A stretch of DNA of 64,000 bases from Endobugula sp965214375 (GCA_965214375.1 OZ243947.1:2232001-2296000); one strand, 5' to 3'; shown: positions 1 through 8,970, numbered from the stretch's first letter. Program-made: numbers and translations. The notes: generated by a model from the letters alone, not told the origin.

Positions 1-1181
1 TGTTTGTTTTTTAAGTGGTTGCCCAAACTGGCTTCGGTAATAGCTAATTGAGGTTCAATTGCTGTAATTTTTGCCGGTTTAACGACAATGTCGGGCGTAA
101 TTCCCTCAGCCTGAATAGAGCGTCCGTTAGGTGTGTAGTAGCGTGCGGTTGTCAGCTTAATACCCTTGTTGTCTCCGACAGGTAAAATAGTTTGTACTGA
201 ACCTTTGCCAAACGTGCGGGTGCCCATAATGACAGCCCGTTTGTGATCTTGTAGTGCCCCGGCCACGATTTCTGATGCGGAAGCCGAGCCGCAATTCACC
301 AGAACAACAATGGGTAAACCATTACTGTCGTCACCGGCCTGAGCACTATAGCTGGTGTTACTGTTTTCCAGTCGCCCTTTGGTATAAACCACCAGCCCTT
401 CATTAATCAAACTGTCGACAACTTCAACTGACGCTTGTAACAAGCCTCCAGGGTTATTACGCAAATCAATAATCAAGCCTTTCAGGTTTGCTTGTTGTTT
501 GCGTAGAGAGCTTATTGCGTTAACAAAGTCTTGCCCGGTTTCTGTTTGAAATTGTGAGATGCGCAGATAACCGATGGCCTCTTCTATTAGTCTGTGTCTG
601 ACACTGGCGGTTTTAATCGTGCCGCGAATGACGGTAATAGCAATTGGTTTGTTTTCACCTTGACGTAATAGCGTAAAAATAATTGTAGAGCCAGCAGGGC
701 CACGAATTTTTTGCGAGGCTTCGTTAAGAGAAAGCCCTTGAACAGATTCATTGTCAATATGAGTAATCAGATCGCCAGCTTTTAATCCCGCTTTTTGCGC
801 TGGTGTATCATCAATCGGTGAGATAATTTTAATTAGCCCGGATTCGCTACCAATTTCTATACCAACGCCGCTGAATTTTCCTTCGGTTGTCTCCTGTACC
901 TGATCAAATGAATCCGCATCCAAAAAGTCGGAATGCGGATCCATTTCCCCTAGCATACCACGCACTGCGTTTTCGAGAAGTTGTTGATCGCTCACGGGTT
1001 CTACATAGGCGCGACGAATATGATCAAATATCAAGGTAAAAAGCCGTAGTTCTTTTAAGGGTAATTCACCTTCAGCCGTCAATAGTGCATCGTTTGCGGC
1101 TTCTGTCTTTGTGGTTTGTGCATAGCTGCTATAGTTATATAGACAACATACTGTGATCAATAAGGTAAAATATGCTTTCAT
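1..1181 (-). CDS. ctpA: Carboxyl-terminal processing protease, S41 family (C-terminus off the window)
   Basis: A periplasmic serine protease that trims or degrades exported proteins, in other bacteria including cell-wall hydrolases. The ATG at 1181 opens a signal peptide of about 20 residues ending near SYA|QT. A PDZ-type region follows (GVGIEIG, then GLKAGDLI near residues 110-150). The S41 catalytic region has the nucleophile motif GSASASE near residue 297 and the general-base lysine in GKGSVQ near residue 325. About 393 codons are visible and the 3' end lies beyond base 1. The gene starts 9 bases after the envC stop, so the two are probably co-transcribed, which is the usual envC-ctpA pairing in Pseudomonas relatives. 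Family assignment is firm; the exact substrate is not known from sequence. Confidence 0.93.
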   Translation of the reverse strand, partial: MKAYFTLLITVCCLYNYSSYAQTTKTEAANDALLTAEGELPLKELRLFTLIFDHIRRAYVEPVSDQQLLENAVRGMLGEMDPHSDFLDADSFDQVQETTEGKFSGVGIEIGSESGLIKIISPIDDTPAQKAGLKAGDLITHIDNESVQGLSLNEASQKIRGPAGSTIIFTLLRQGENKPIAITVIRGTIKTASVRHRLIEEAIGYLRISQFQTETGQDFVNAISSLRKQQANLKGLIIDLRNNPGGLLQASVEVVDSLINEGLVVYTKGRLENSNTSYSAQAGDDSNGLPIVVLVNCGSASASEIVAGALQDHKRAVIMGTRTFGKGSVQTILPVGDNKGIKLTTARYYTPNGRSIQAEGITPDIVVKPAKITAIEPQLAITEASLGNHLKNK

Positions 1182-1190
1182 AAATAGAGA

Positions 1191-2345
1191 CTATCCTCGG
1201 CGTAGCCATCGATGAGGGTTTTGCGGTTGCCCATTGTGGCGAATTTCGAAATACAGGCCGGTATATTCCTGGCCGCCACTATTGCCGACAGTGGCAACGA
1301 CCTCTCCGGTCTTCACCCACTCACCCGTTGCTTTCAGTAATGTCTGGTTGTGACCATAAAGACTCATATACCCATTACCGTGATCAATAATTAATAGTAG
1401 CCCATGACCGCGTAGATAGTCAGAGAATATCACACGCCCGTGGTGCACGGAAATGACGTTTGTCCCTGCCTTACCGCGAATAAATATACCATTGCGTTTG
1501 AGTTTGCCATTCAAGTGACTGCTGCCATAATGATAAAGCAATTTCCCTTGAGCGGGCGGCGGCAACTGGCCTTTCACCTCAGCAAATGCCGTTGTGCCTG
1601 ACGGTAATGGTAGATCAGCCAATGCCTGTGTGGCTTCATCAATCAACCGCTGAAGGTGTTGTCGATCAAGGTTTAACTGTTTGAGTTGCTGGTTTTTAGA
1701 GCGGAGTTGTTTATTCAGTTGTTGTAAGGTCGCGCTGCGCTGGGTTTGGGATGCCTTAAGACGTTGCTGGCGTTTGGAAAGTTGTGCGTGATGTTGTTCC
1801 AGTTGTTGACTGGATTGCACAATGGTTTCCTGTAGAGCTTCCAATGTGTTGATAGTCTCGATATACACTTGGATTTTTTGTTGTTGATCCCGTGCAATAT
1901 AATCATGGTAGGTCACCAGACGATTCAGAGATTCGGGATTCTGTTGGCTCAATAGGAGCTGAAATTTTCCTTTTTGTTGTATACGGTAAATCTGACGAAT
2001 GATGGTGGCGATATGCTGTTGTTGTTGCTGTTTTTTTTTGCCGAGCTCAGCGCTTTGCGTCTGAAGCTGGCTTAGGTGCTTTTTTTCGCGATCTAGAGCC
2101 TCCTTGATCCCTTTGACTTTTTTACTTAAACGCGAAATATCTTCTTCCGACTGCTGTAGTGATTGCTGCAGCTGGCTTTTAGAGTCTTTTGCTGTTTTGA
2201 GTTCGTTTTGCAGGCTGCTGATCGAGGCTCTTATCTCTTCAAGACGCTGTTGATAGTCGGCTTCAGACTGGGCATAAGCCAAAGATACACTACCGACGAT
2301 GATTGCCAGATAGAAAACAATATGAGGTTTAAAGATACTTAACAC
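1191..2345 (-). CDS. envC: Murein hydrolase activator EnvC (degenerate LytM)
   Basis: A periplasmic activator of the septal amidases AmiA/AmiB during daughter-cell separation. The protein has a signal peptide (cleavage near AYA|QSE), a long Gln/Lys-rich coiled coil over about residues 30-245, and a C-terminal LytM/M23 fold at about 280-384. The zinc ligands of active M23 peptidases are missing: the stretch reads GIFI where active enzymes have an aspartate, and GLYFEI where they have HLHFEI. This is diagnostic of the EnvC/NlpD activator class rather than a peptidase. The start is a GTG at 2345. A run of ten T on the plus strand near 2031-2040 lies inside the coding region and is kept in frame. 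It is upstream of ctpA in the same transcription unit. Confidence 0.93.
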   Translation of the reverse strand: MLSIFKPHIVFYLAIIVGSVSLAYAQSEADYQQRLEEIRASISSLQNELKTAKDSKSQLQQSLQQSEEDISRLSKKVKGIKEALDREKKHLSQLQTQSAELGKKKQQQQQHIATIIRQIYRIQQKGKFQLLLSQQNPESLNRLVTYHDYIARDQQQKIQVYIETINTLEALQETIVQSSQQLEQHHAQLSKRQQRLKASQTQRSATLQQLNKQLRSKNQQLKQLNLDRQHLQRLIDEATQALADLPLPSGTTAFAEVKGQLPPPAQGKLLYHYGSSHLNGKLKRNGIFIRGKAGTNVISVHHGRVIFSDYLRGHGLLLIIDHGNGYMSLYGHNQTLLKATGEWVKTGEVVATVGNSGGQEYTGLYFEIRHNGQPQNPHRWLRRG

Positions 2346-2511
2346 GGTCTATAGGCACTATTTTAATTTGTTTGTGGTCAGTTTGTTTTTTATATGGGGA
2401 GCTAGTCTACCGTTTTGATGAGATTAACACCATAGAGTTGTGTATAATTGCCCACCATTTTGAGTTGATTGCATCCCTGTGGAGAGGGATAGCGGTGTAG
2501 GAGACGCTATT

Positions 2512-2922
2512 GTGGAAAATCTATTCCTGTTTTTAGAGCAGCAATATGTGCTGGTGATTTCATTGGGCGTGTCGATTTTTTTGTTTATGCGGCATGAATC
2601 TGCTCGCGGCGGTGCCAAGCTATCTTGTCAGGAGGTCATTCAGGCCGTCAATAAAGAACAGTCTGTGTTGCTGGATGTGCGTGACGCCAAAGAGTATGAG
2701 GTCGGGCATATTGTCGATTCTATCCATATTCCACACGGCAAAGTGTCAGATAGCTTAAAAAAGCTGGAAAAGCACCGCAAAAAAAAAATCATTGTGGTCG
2801 ATAAAATGGGACAGCATGCCGGTGAGGTTGTCAAAACCTTGAAAGCTCAAAGTTTTGATGTGGTGCGTTTGCGTGGAGGCATCAACGAGTGGCAGCAGGA
2901 AAATCTGCCGCTGGTAAAATAG
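2512..2922 (+). CDS. yibN: Membrane-anchored rhodanese-like protein, YibN type
   Basis: A single N-terminal membrane segment (about residues 10-25) is followed by a rhodanese domain ending in the family-typical ENLPLVK. I chose the GTG at 2512 because AGGAGA sits 7 bases upstream; an in-frame GTG at 2479 has no ribosome site. The rhodanese active loop, normally with a catalytic cysteine, reads DKMGQHA, and there is no cysteine there, so sulfurtransferase activity is unlikely. Position before grxC and secB matches the conserved yibN-grxC-secB cluster. In E. coli the protein is linked to the inner-membrane insertion machinery; a role here is inferred from that context only. A run of ten A at 2779-2788 is in frame. 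Confidence 0.85.
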   Translation: MENLFLFLEQQYVLVISLGVSIFLFMRHESARGGAKLSCQEVIQAVNKEQSVLLDVRDAKEYEVGHIVDSIHIPHGKVSDSLKKLEKHRKKKIIVVDKMGQHAGEVVKTLKAQSFDVVRLRGGINEWQQENLPLVK

Positions 2923-2934
2923 GATTCTGTAATC

Positions 2935-3201
2935 ATGGCTGAAATAACCCTATATACCACACGTTTTTGTCCGTACTGCATTCGTGCAAAAATGCTGTTA
3001 GATAGTAAAGCATTATCCTACCAAGAAATCCCTGTCGATGGTGATCTTGAACTGCGTGCAGAAATGATGCGAAAAAGCGGCCGTCATACAGTACCCCACA
3101 TATGGATTGGCAAGCAGCATATCGGCGGCTGTGATGAACTCCATGAGTTAGAGCGTACTGGCGAGCTGGATAACTTACTTAATTCAATTTCGGAAGATTA
3201 A
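2935..3201 (+). CDS. grxC: Glutaredoxin 3
   Basis: A small cytosolic thiol-disulfide oxidoreductase that uses glutathione to reduce protein disulfides and mixed disulfides. The dithiol motif CPYC is at residues 12-15, and TVP and GGCDEL, the cis-proline and glutathione-binding elements, follow at about 54 and 68. Length (88 aa) is normal. It starts 12 bases after the yibN stop and ends 12 bases before secB, so the three genes are almost certainly one operon. Confidence 0.95.
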   Translation: MAEITLYTTRFCPYCIRAKMLLDSKALSYQEIPVDGDLELRAEMMRKSGRHTVPHIWIGKQHIGGCDELHELERTGELDNLLNSISED

Positions 3202-3213
3202 TAGGAAAAAATA

Positions 3214-3666
3214 ATGAGTGAAGAACAAACCGCACCTGAACAACAATTTTTGATTCAAAGAACCTACTTGAAAGATTTATCGTTGGAAACCCCCATGGGT
3301 ACCGAAGCGTTTTTAATTGAAAAACAACCGGCTATCAATCAGGATTTATCGACAGAAATTTCTCAAGTCAATGAGACTATTTATGAGGTAGTGTTAAAAC
3401 TGAACGTGACGGCGACGTTGGAAGACAAAACCGTCTTTTTGGTTGAAGTGCAACAGGCGGGTCTGTTTTTTATACAAGGTTTTGATAATTCTGATATGGG
3501 GCAGTTATTGAATACCGTTTGTCCGCAGGTGTTATTTCCGTATGCCAGAGAAGCGATTGATAATTCTCTGGTTAAGGCAACGTTCCCGCCAGTGATGCTA
3601 CCACCGGTCAACTTTGACGCCTTATACGCACAGGCCTTACAAGAAAAACAAGAGCAGTCACAATAA
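3214..3666 (+). CDS. secB: Protein-export chaperone SecB
   Basis: A homotetrameric cytosolic chaperone that holds precursors unfolded and passes them to SecA. The signature near residues 17-35 (QRTYLKDLSLETP) and the C-terminal block with CPQVLFPYARE are classical for SecB. Length (150 aa) is normal. Third gene of the yibN-grxC-secB operon, with a good AGGAA ribosome site upstream of 3214. Confidence 0.96.
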   Translation: MSEEQTAPEQQFLIQRTYLKDLSLETPMGTEAFLIEKQPAINQDLSTEISQVNETIYEVVLKLNVTATLEDKTVFLVEVQQAGLFFIQGFDNSDMGQLLNTVCPQVLFPYAREAIDNSLVKATFPPVMLPPVNFDALYAQALQEKQEQSQ

Positions 3667-3702
3667 TTTTGTAGAACTTCTGTTGGTCGGCAATGTCTGT
3701 AA

Positions 3703-3728
3703 CTCAGATTTTACACTGGAAATCTGAG
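3703..3728 (+). promoter_or_regulatory. Perfect 9-bp hairpin between secB and the hydrolase gene
   Basis: CTCAGATTT (3703-3711) and AAATCTGAG (3720-3728) form a perfect stem with an 8-base loop. No U-tract follows, so it is not a canonical terminator. It ends 8 bases before the ATG at 3737 and would cover the ribosome-binding region of the next gene. It may be an mRNA 3'-end or a translation-modulating hairpin. Confidence 0.4.
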
Positions 3729-3736
3729 TGACAGTT

Positions 3737-4630
3737 ATGTTGACCAAATACGCGCCATTTATCGTTTTATTATTACTCACCGCTTGTTCTACGCCGGATA
3801 TTATTGTGCAAGAGTGGGAGTACGTCGATGATGTTTTGCAACAACACCCGGATGTAAAACATCATTATATAGAACGGCCGCAATACCGTTTGCATTATGC
3901 GGTTGCCGGGGATCCACATAAGCCAGCATTGGTGATTATTCATGGTACCCCGGGTGACTGGCAACAGTACGCGCGTTACCTACTGGATGACAACCTGCGA
4001 CAACATTATCGTGTAGTGGTTATCGATCGGCCGGGCTGGGGTGAATCGACAGTCGCTTCCGGTGCGGTTGTCACCAGCTTTAAAGATCAAGCGCGTATTA
4101 TTTCGGCGCTGTTAATACAGTTGCATCAAGATAGTAAGGGTCAACCCATTGTTATTATGGGGCATTCTTTGGGCGCGTCACTGGCACCACAAATAGCCTT
4201 GGATTATCCTGAATTAGTTCAGGGCTTATTGTTGTTTGCCGGCGCTCTGGATCCCGCTTTGTCGTCACCTCGTTGGTATAATTATGCAGCCAATACGTTT
4301 CCGGTGAACTGGATATTGTCGGACAAGTTGCTGCAATCCAATCAGGAAATTTTTGCACTCCAAAATAATATGGATGCAATAGCAGAGCGTTGGCAAGGCT
4401 TACAGACTTACGTTATTGCGGTGCAGGGAATGCAGGATGGCTTGGTGTACCCGGCCAATAGTGACTATGTTGAAAAAACCTTGAACCCACAATTAACGCA
4501 AGTCATTCGTTTGCCGACAGAAGGGAATTTATTTCCCATGACATTGCGAGAGCAAGTCGCAGAGTGGGCACATGAACTATTAAAACGTATTAATCATCCC
4601 TCGAGTTTTTACTCATCCCGAGTTCCTTAA
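3737..4630 (+). CDS. Alpha/beta hydrolase, putative lipoprotein
   Basis: A lipoprotein signal (hydrophobic stretch then LTAC) places the protein in the cell envelope. The alpha/beta-hydrolase fold is shown by the oxyanion block HGTPGDW, the nucleophile elbow GHSLG (Ser about residue 144) and DRPGWGES. The usual catalytic-His element near the C-terminus (of the GNHFLP type) reads EGNLFP, so the histidine seems to be missing, as if one CAT codon were lost. I prefer the ATG at 3737 over the GTG at 3728, which lies in a hairpin. The 3' end overlaps the convergent ntrC gene by 41 bases. Substrate unknown. Confidence 0.75.
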   Translation: MLTKYAPFIVLLLLTACSTPDIIVQEWEYVDDVLQQHPDVKHHYIERPQYRLHYAVAGDPHKPALVIIHGTPGDWQQYARYLLDDNLRQHYRVVVIDRPGWGESTVASGAVVTSFKDQARIISALLIQLHQDSKGQPIVIMGHSLGASLAPQIALDYPELVQGLLLFAGALDPALSSPRWYNYAANTFPVNWILSDKLLQSNQEIFALQNNMDAIAERWQGLQTYVIAVQGMQDGLVYPANSDYVEKTLNPQLTQVIRLPTEGNLFPMTLREQVAEWAHELLKRINHPSSFYSSRVP

Positions 4631-6017
4631 GTTTACGGGTTAGGGTATTGCGCCCCCAGCCAAGAAGTGCAGAGGCATCGCGCTTGCGCCCCGACGTATG
4701 TTGTAAGGCGGCCTCAATCAAGGTTTTTTCAAACACTGGAACCACATCATCAAGAATATTTTTTTGTCCGGAATGTAATGCCTTGTCTGTCCAGTTGCGT
4801 AAATTTTTAGCCCAATCATCAGAGGGGGTGGCTTGTGGTTTTTGTTCCAGTAATTCCGGAGGTAAGTCTTCGGTATGAATCTCGCGACCTGACGCCATTA
4901 CGGTAATCCAGCGGCAGGTATTTTCCAGTTGTCGTACGTTACCAGGCCAGTCTAGAGTACCCAAATAGCGTTCGGTCTCTGGCAGTAAAATTTTGGGTTC
5001 TACCTCAAGGTCTTTCGCCGCTTTTTCAAAAAAGTATTGCGACAGTTTTGGAATATCTGCGCGGCGGTCAGATAGTGTGGGAATATGGATGCGAATCACG
5101 TTCAACCGGTGAAACAAATCTTCACGAAAACGATTTTGCTCAACCAGTTTTTCGAGATTTTGGTGCGTAGCGGCAATAATGCGTACATCTACCTTGATAG
5201 GAGTATGTCCACCAACGCGGTAAAACTCGCCGTCGGCCAGAACGCGTAATAAGCGGGTTTGCGTGTCGGCGGGCATATCGCCAATTTCATCAAGAAATAA
5301 TGTGCCGCCGTCGGCTTGTTCAAAGCGCCCCTGTCTCGTGGTGGTGGCGCCAGTGAACGCGCCTTTCTCATGCCCGAACAATTCTGACTCAATTAAGTCC
5401 TTGGGAATCGCGGCCATATTGAGCGGGATAAATTCATTATTTTTGCGCGGACTATGGCGGTGTAGTGCATGGGCAACCAGCTCTTTACCGGTGCCTGATT
5501 CGCCGTGAATTAACACGGTAATATTGGATTGTGACAAACGTCCGATAGCGCGAAACACTTCCTGCATGGCGGGTGCTTCGCCAATAATATCGGTACTTTC
5601 TTCGCCCGTGTTAGCGTGTTTTTTGAGTGGTTGATTGAGCTCTTGCGAATGTGCAATGGCTCTACGCGTCACCGTAACGGCTTCATCAATATCAAATGGT
5701 TTGGGTAAATATTCAAAAGCCCCGCCCTGATAAGCTGATACAGCACTGTCCAGATCGGAGTGTGCGGTCATAATAATAACCGGGATATGTGGGTGTTTTG
5801 CTTGTAAACGCTGTAACAGATCCAGTCCGTCGATTCCCGGCATACGCACATCACTCAAGATTGCCGTAGGCTGTTTTTTGTGTAACTGCTGTAAAGCGCT
5901 ATCACCATTATCAAATACAGTGACCGAGAACCCTTCTTTTTCGAGTGCTTTTTTTAGCACCCAGCGAATAGAGTGATCATCGTCAACAACCCAAAGTTCT
6001 ATCATTTGCTCAATCAT
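4590..6017 (-). CDS. ntrC: Nitrogen regulation response regulator NtrC (NR-I)
   Basis: A sigma-54-dependent activator of nitrogen-assimilation genes, switched on by phosphorylation from NtrB. The receiver domain has Asp56 in ILSDVRMPG. The AAA+ domain has Walker A GESGTGKE and the sigma-54 contact loop GAFTGA. The C-terminus carries a Fis-type helix-turn-helix (SALLGWGRNTLTRKLKEL). Length (475 aa) is normal. The ATG at 6017 overlaps the ntrB stop as ATGA, which indicates translational coupling. The matching sigma-54 promoter and NtrC sites occur upstream of glnA in this window. Confidence 0.96.
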   Translation of the reverse strand: MIEQMIELWVVDDDHSIRWVLKKALEKEGFSVTVFDNGDSALQQLHKKQPTAILSDVRMPGIDGLDLLQRLQAKHPHIPVIIMTAHSDLDSAVSAYQGGAFEYLPKPFDIDEAVTVTRRAIAHSQELNQPLKKHANTGEESTDIIGEAPAMQEVFRAIGRLSQSNITVLIHGESGTGKELVAHALHRHSPRKNNEFIPLNMAAIPKDLIESELFGHEKGAFTGATTTRQGRFEQADGGTLFLDEIGDMPADTQTRLLRVLADGEFYRVGGHTPIKVDVRIIAATHQNLEKLVEQNRFREDLFHRLNVIRIHIPTLSDRRADIPKLSQYFFEKAAKDLEVEPKILLPETERYLGTLDWPGNVRQLENTCRWITVMASGREIHTEDLPPELLEQKPQATPSDDWAKNLRNWTDKALHSGQKNILDDVVPVFEKTLIEAALQHTSGRKRDASALLGWGRNTLTRKLKELGMSKNSRDD

Positions 6018-7078
6018 GATGTAACGTCCAAAGGAATATAAACTGAAAAAATGGTTTGACCGGGTTCACTGGTGCATTCAATCAAACCTTTATGTTGTGT
6101 AATGAGCTGTTGTGAAATAGCTAATCCCAAACCGCTCCCTTCCGCTCTTCCGGAAATCATCGGATAGAAAATGTCTTGCTGAATAGTCGTCGGGATACCG
6201 GGGCCATTATCTTCCACGCAGATTTTGATAACCAATGGATGATAGGTGCGCCCAATAGTAAATTTGCGATTGATACGAGTCCTTAATGTAATCTGAGGGG
6301 ATTGATTATTTTCTTGGCTCAGTAGTGCCTGCATGGCATTGCGAACAATATTCAAAATCGCTTGAATCAGCATTTCAATATCGGCAGTAACATCCGGAAT
6401 ACTTGGGTCATAATTGCGTTGCAGATTCACTTTGTCAGGGTTTTCTGCATTGATAATGGCCCATACTCTTTCCAACACTTCGTGAATATTGGTGGGTTGG
6501 AGTTCTGGAAGCTGTCTTGAGCCGAGCATACGATCCACTAAATTGCGCAGACGGTCGGACTCAGTGATAATAATATGCGTATATTCTTTGAGATCTTGGT
6601 CGCTCCGTTCTTTGTCCAATAGTTGTGCGGCGCCACGAATGCCACCTAATGGGTTTTTGACTTCATGCGCTAGGCCGCGCAAGAGGTTTTTGGTGGTCTC
6701 TTGATAAGCCATCATATCTTCTTCGCGGCTAATACGTAGTAAACGATCCAAGGGTTGCAGTTCCATTAATAGCTGCCCCTGATCGGGCAAAGGTGTCACG
6801 GTGTAATCAATCGTAATCGTGTTGCCGCTGTGTAAGCGCCACGAGGCTTTACGTTTGGTATATTGTGCACCTTCATCCAGCCCGGTTAACATTTGTTCCA
6901 ATGCTTCGGATGATTCATGAAAGTAGCGTTTAAATGACGCCCCTACGACCTGTTTGGCGCTAATCTCCAATAACGATTCTGCCGCAGCATTCATATCCAC
7001 AATCGTTAATTTGGCATCCACCAAAATAATCGCTGTCGTCAGGCTGTCTAGAATTTGTCTGTAGTGGTTTGTCGTCAT
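6014..7078 (-). CDS. ntrB: Nitrogen regulation sensor histidine kinase NtrB (NR-II)
   Basis: A soluble two-component kinase/phosphatase that controls NtrC according to PII state. An N-terminal PAS domain (about residues 5-110) precedes the H-box GLAHEVKNPLGG (phospho-acceptor His about 138) and the ATPase boxes (NIVRNAMQAL; EDNGPGIP; GSGLGLAI). Length (354 aa) is normal. It lies downstream of glnA on the same strand after a strong terminator, so it probably has its own promoter as well as any read-through from glnA. Confidence 0.95.
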   Translation of the reverse strand: MTTNHYRQILDSLTTAIILVDAKLTIVDMNAAAESLLEISAKQVVGASFKRYFHESSEALEQMLTGLDEGAQYTKRKASWRLHSGNTITIDYTVTPLPDQGQLLMELQPLDRLLRISREEDMMAYQETTKNLLRGLAHEVKNPLGGIRGAAQLLDKERSDQDLKEYTHIIITESDRLRNLVDRMLGSRQLPELQPTNIHEVLERVWAIINAENPDKVNLQRNYDPSIPDVTADIEMLIQAILNIVRNAMQALLSQENNQSPQITLRTRINRKFTIGRTYHPLVIKICVEDNGPGIPTTIQQDIFYPMISGRAEGSGLGLAISQQLITQHKGLIECTSEPGQTIFSVYIPLDVTS

Positions 7079-7264
7079 TATTACGGTATATCTTTGTTCT
7101 TTTTTGATTCAAAAAACGTGTTCTTGTTGGATTGTTAATTACAGAAGCAAGAAGTACGCCAGTATTTTTTGTTTTTAAAATCAATAATTTAAAAAATTAA
7201 CTTCTGTGTCCGCCCTATTATGCCCTATTTTGGGGCGTTTTTGGTCTGCCGTCCTTCCGTGGGC

Positions 7265-7288
7265 ATAAAAAACCCCGCAGAGCGGGGT
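7265..7288 (-). terminator. Rho-independent terminator of glnA
   Basis: On the minus strand GACCCCGC, a short loop, GCGGGGT and a seven-base U-tract (the A-run at 7265-7271) form a classical intrinsic terminator. It begins 25 bases after the glnA stop, and it separates glnA from ntrB. Confidence 0.9.
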
Positions 7289-7312
7289 CGAGAGTCTACA
7301 GTGTGTCGGTCA

Positions 7313-8719
7313 TTACACGCTGTAATACATTTCGAACTCAACCGGGTGAGTCGTCATGTTGAGATTTTCAACTTCCTCACTCTTGAGTTCGATATAAGCA
7401 TCGATCATGTCATCGTCAAACACACCGCCGGCGGTCAAGAATTCACGATCGGCATCCAGTGCGGCCAGCGCCTCTTCAAAGGTGGCAGACACCGTTGGGT
7501 ACTCGGCCAGTTCTTCGGCAGGCAAATCGTACAAGTCTTTATCAGCGGCATCGCCGGGGTGAATTTGGTTTTTAACACCATCCAGGCCCGCCATTAACAA
7601 GGCTGCAAATGCCAAGTAAGGGTTAGCGGTCGCATCCGGGAAGCGGGTTTCAATACGCTTACCTTTTGGAGAGGAAACGTAAGGAATACGAATAGAGGCC
7701 GAACGGTTGCGAGCAGAGTAAGCCAAAATAACCGGGGCTTCGAAACCTGGAACCAGACGCTTGTAAGAGTTAGTGGATGAGTTACAGAAAGCGTTCAGTG
7801 CTTTAGCGTGTTTGATAATACCGCCAACGTAGTACAACGCAGTTTCACTCAGGCCAGCGTAGGCATCACCGGCGAATTGGTTAACACCATCTTTGGTGAA
7901 CGATTGGTGAACGTGCATACCGCTACCGTTATCGCCCACGAGCGGCTTAGGCATAAATGTCGCAGATTTGCCATAAGCATGCGCTACATTGTGTACACAG
8001 TATTTCAGAATTTGTACTTCGTCTGCTTTTTTCGTGAGGGTGTTAGCACCGACGCCGATCTCGCACTGACCTGCAGTACCCACTTCGTGGTGATGCACCT
8101 CAATATCCAAACCCATCGCTTCCATGGCGTTACACATCGCGCCACGAATATCGTGTAATGAATCCACAGGAGGAACGGGGAAATAACCACCCTTAACGCC
8201 TGGGCGGTGACCCATATTGCCATCGGTGAACGATTCACTGGATGACCAAGCGGCTTCTTCAGAGCTGATTTTGTAGAAAGCACTAGACATGTCCGCTCCC
8301 CACTTCACATCGTCGAAAACGAAAAATTCTGGTTCTGGGCCGAAGAAAGCGGTATCACCCAAGCCGGAGGCTTTCAGATACTCTTCCGCACGCAGGGCAA
8401 TTGAGCGTGGATCGCGGTTATAACCTTCGCCCGTTGAAGGCTCAACAATGTTACAGCGCAAAATAACGGTTTGTTCATCTGAAAACGGGTCAAGTAGCGA
8501 TGTGTCGTCATCGGGCATTAAAATCATGTCTGATTCGTTAATGCCTTTCCAGCCTGCGATGGATGAACCATCAAACATCTTACCGTCTTCGAAAAAGCCT
8601 TCGTCGACTTCACTAGAAGGGATGGTGACATGCTGTTCTTTACCTTTGGTATCTGTAAAGCGCAGGTCAACCCACCTGGCTTCGCTCTCTGAAATAAGGC
8701 CTAAAGTTTTCGCCGACAT
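7313..8719 (-). CDS. glnA: Glutamine synthetase, type I
   Basis: Makes glutamine from glutamate, ammonia and ATP as a cytosolic dodecamer. The type I beta landmarks are present: DLRFTDTKGKEQHVTIP near the N-terminus, the NGSGMHVHQS ATP/glutamate region, and the adenylylation loop with the target tyrosine in DLYDLPAEE. So activity is expected to be controlled by GlnE. The start is the ATG at 8719 (468 aa), preceded by GGAGGAATTATCA; a TTG at 8734 would overlap that ribosome site. Transcription should come from the sigma-54 promoter at 8852-8867 under NtrC, and ends at the hairpin at 7265-7288. Confidence 0.97.
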   Translation of the reverse strand: MSAKTLGLISESEARWVDLRFTDTKGKEQHVTIPSSEVDEGFFEDGKMFDGSSIAGWKGINESDMILMPDDDTSLLDPFSDEQTVILRCNIVEPSTGEGYNRDPRSIALRAEEYLKASGLGDTAFFGPEPEFFVFDDVKWGADMSSAFYKISSEEAAWSSSESFTDGNMGHRPGVKGGYFPVPPVDSLHDIRGAMCNAMEAMGLDIEVHHHEVGTAGQCEIGVGANTLTKKADEVQILKYCVHNVAHAYGKSATFMPKPLVGDNGSGMHVHQSFTKDGVNQFAGDAYAGLSETALYYVGGIIKHAKALNAFCNSSTNSYKRLVPGFEAPVILAYSARNRSASIRIPYVSSPKGKRIETRFPDATANPYLAFAALLMAGLDGVKNQIHPGDAADKDLYDLPAEELAEYPTVSATFEEALAALDADREFLTAGGVFDDDMIDAYIELKSEEVENLNMTTHPVEFEMYYSV

Positions 8720-8851
8720 TGATAATTCCTCCAAAATGGCAATGTTTGCTTGTTGTTCTAATAAGAATAACGATTAATTGTATAGAGATAGGTTTCTATG
8801 CATAGCGAAGGTGTTAATATCCCGCTGTGCACAATGAACGGATAAGGTGTC

Positions 8852-8867
8852 TGCAATAAAGGTACCA
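8852..8867 (-). promoter_or_regulatory. Sigma-54 promoter of glnA
   Basis: On the minus strand the sequence TGGTAC-CTTTA-TTGCA matches the -24/-12 consensus TGGCAC-N5-TTGCA with exact spacing and one mismatch in the -24 element. It lies about 130 bases upstream of the glnA start and downstream of two NtrC-like sites, as expected for an NtrC-activated promoter. Confidence 0.8.
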
Positions 8868-8940
8868 GCTTTTATATAAGTGCAAAAAGCTGTAATCACA
8901 GGCACTTAGGCGACCATAATAGTGCAATTGACTATATTTT

Positions 8941-8957
8941 TGCACTGTTTTGTGATT
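8941..8957. promoter_or_regulatory. NtrC-like binding site, weaker (glnA)
   Basis: TGCACTGTTTTGTGATT keeps the left half of the NtrC consensus TGCACYN5TGGTGCA and only part of the right half. Its centre is 30 bases from that of the stronger site at 8971-8987, close to three helical turns, which suits cooperative NtrC binding. A separate perfect inverted repeat, GTGCAA (8922-8927) with TTGCAC (8940-8945), overlaps it. Confidence 0.5.
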
Positions 8958-8970
8958 TTTAGATTTGTTT

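Noticed and set aside
7200..7240. GCCC/GGGC hairpin followed by TTTTT on the plus strand, possible terminator
   Set aside because: No plus-strand gene ends there, the stem is only 4 bp, and the real glnA terminator lies just beside it.
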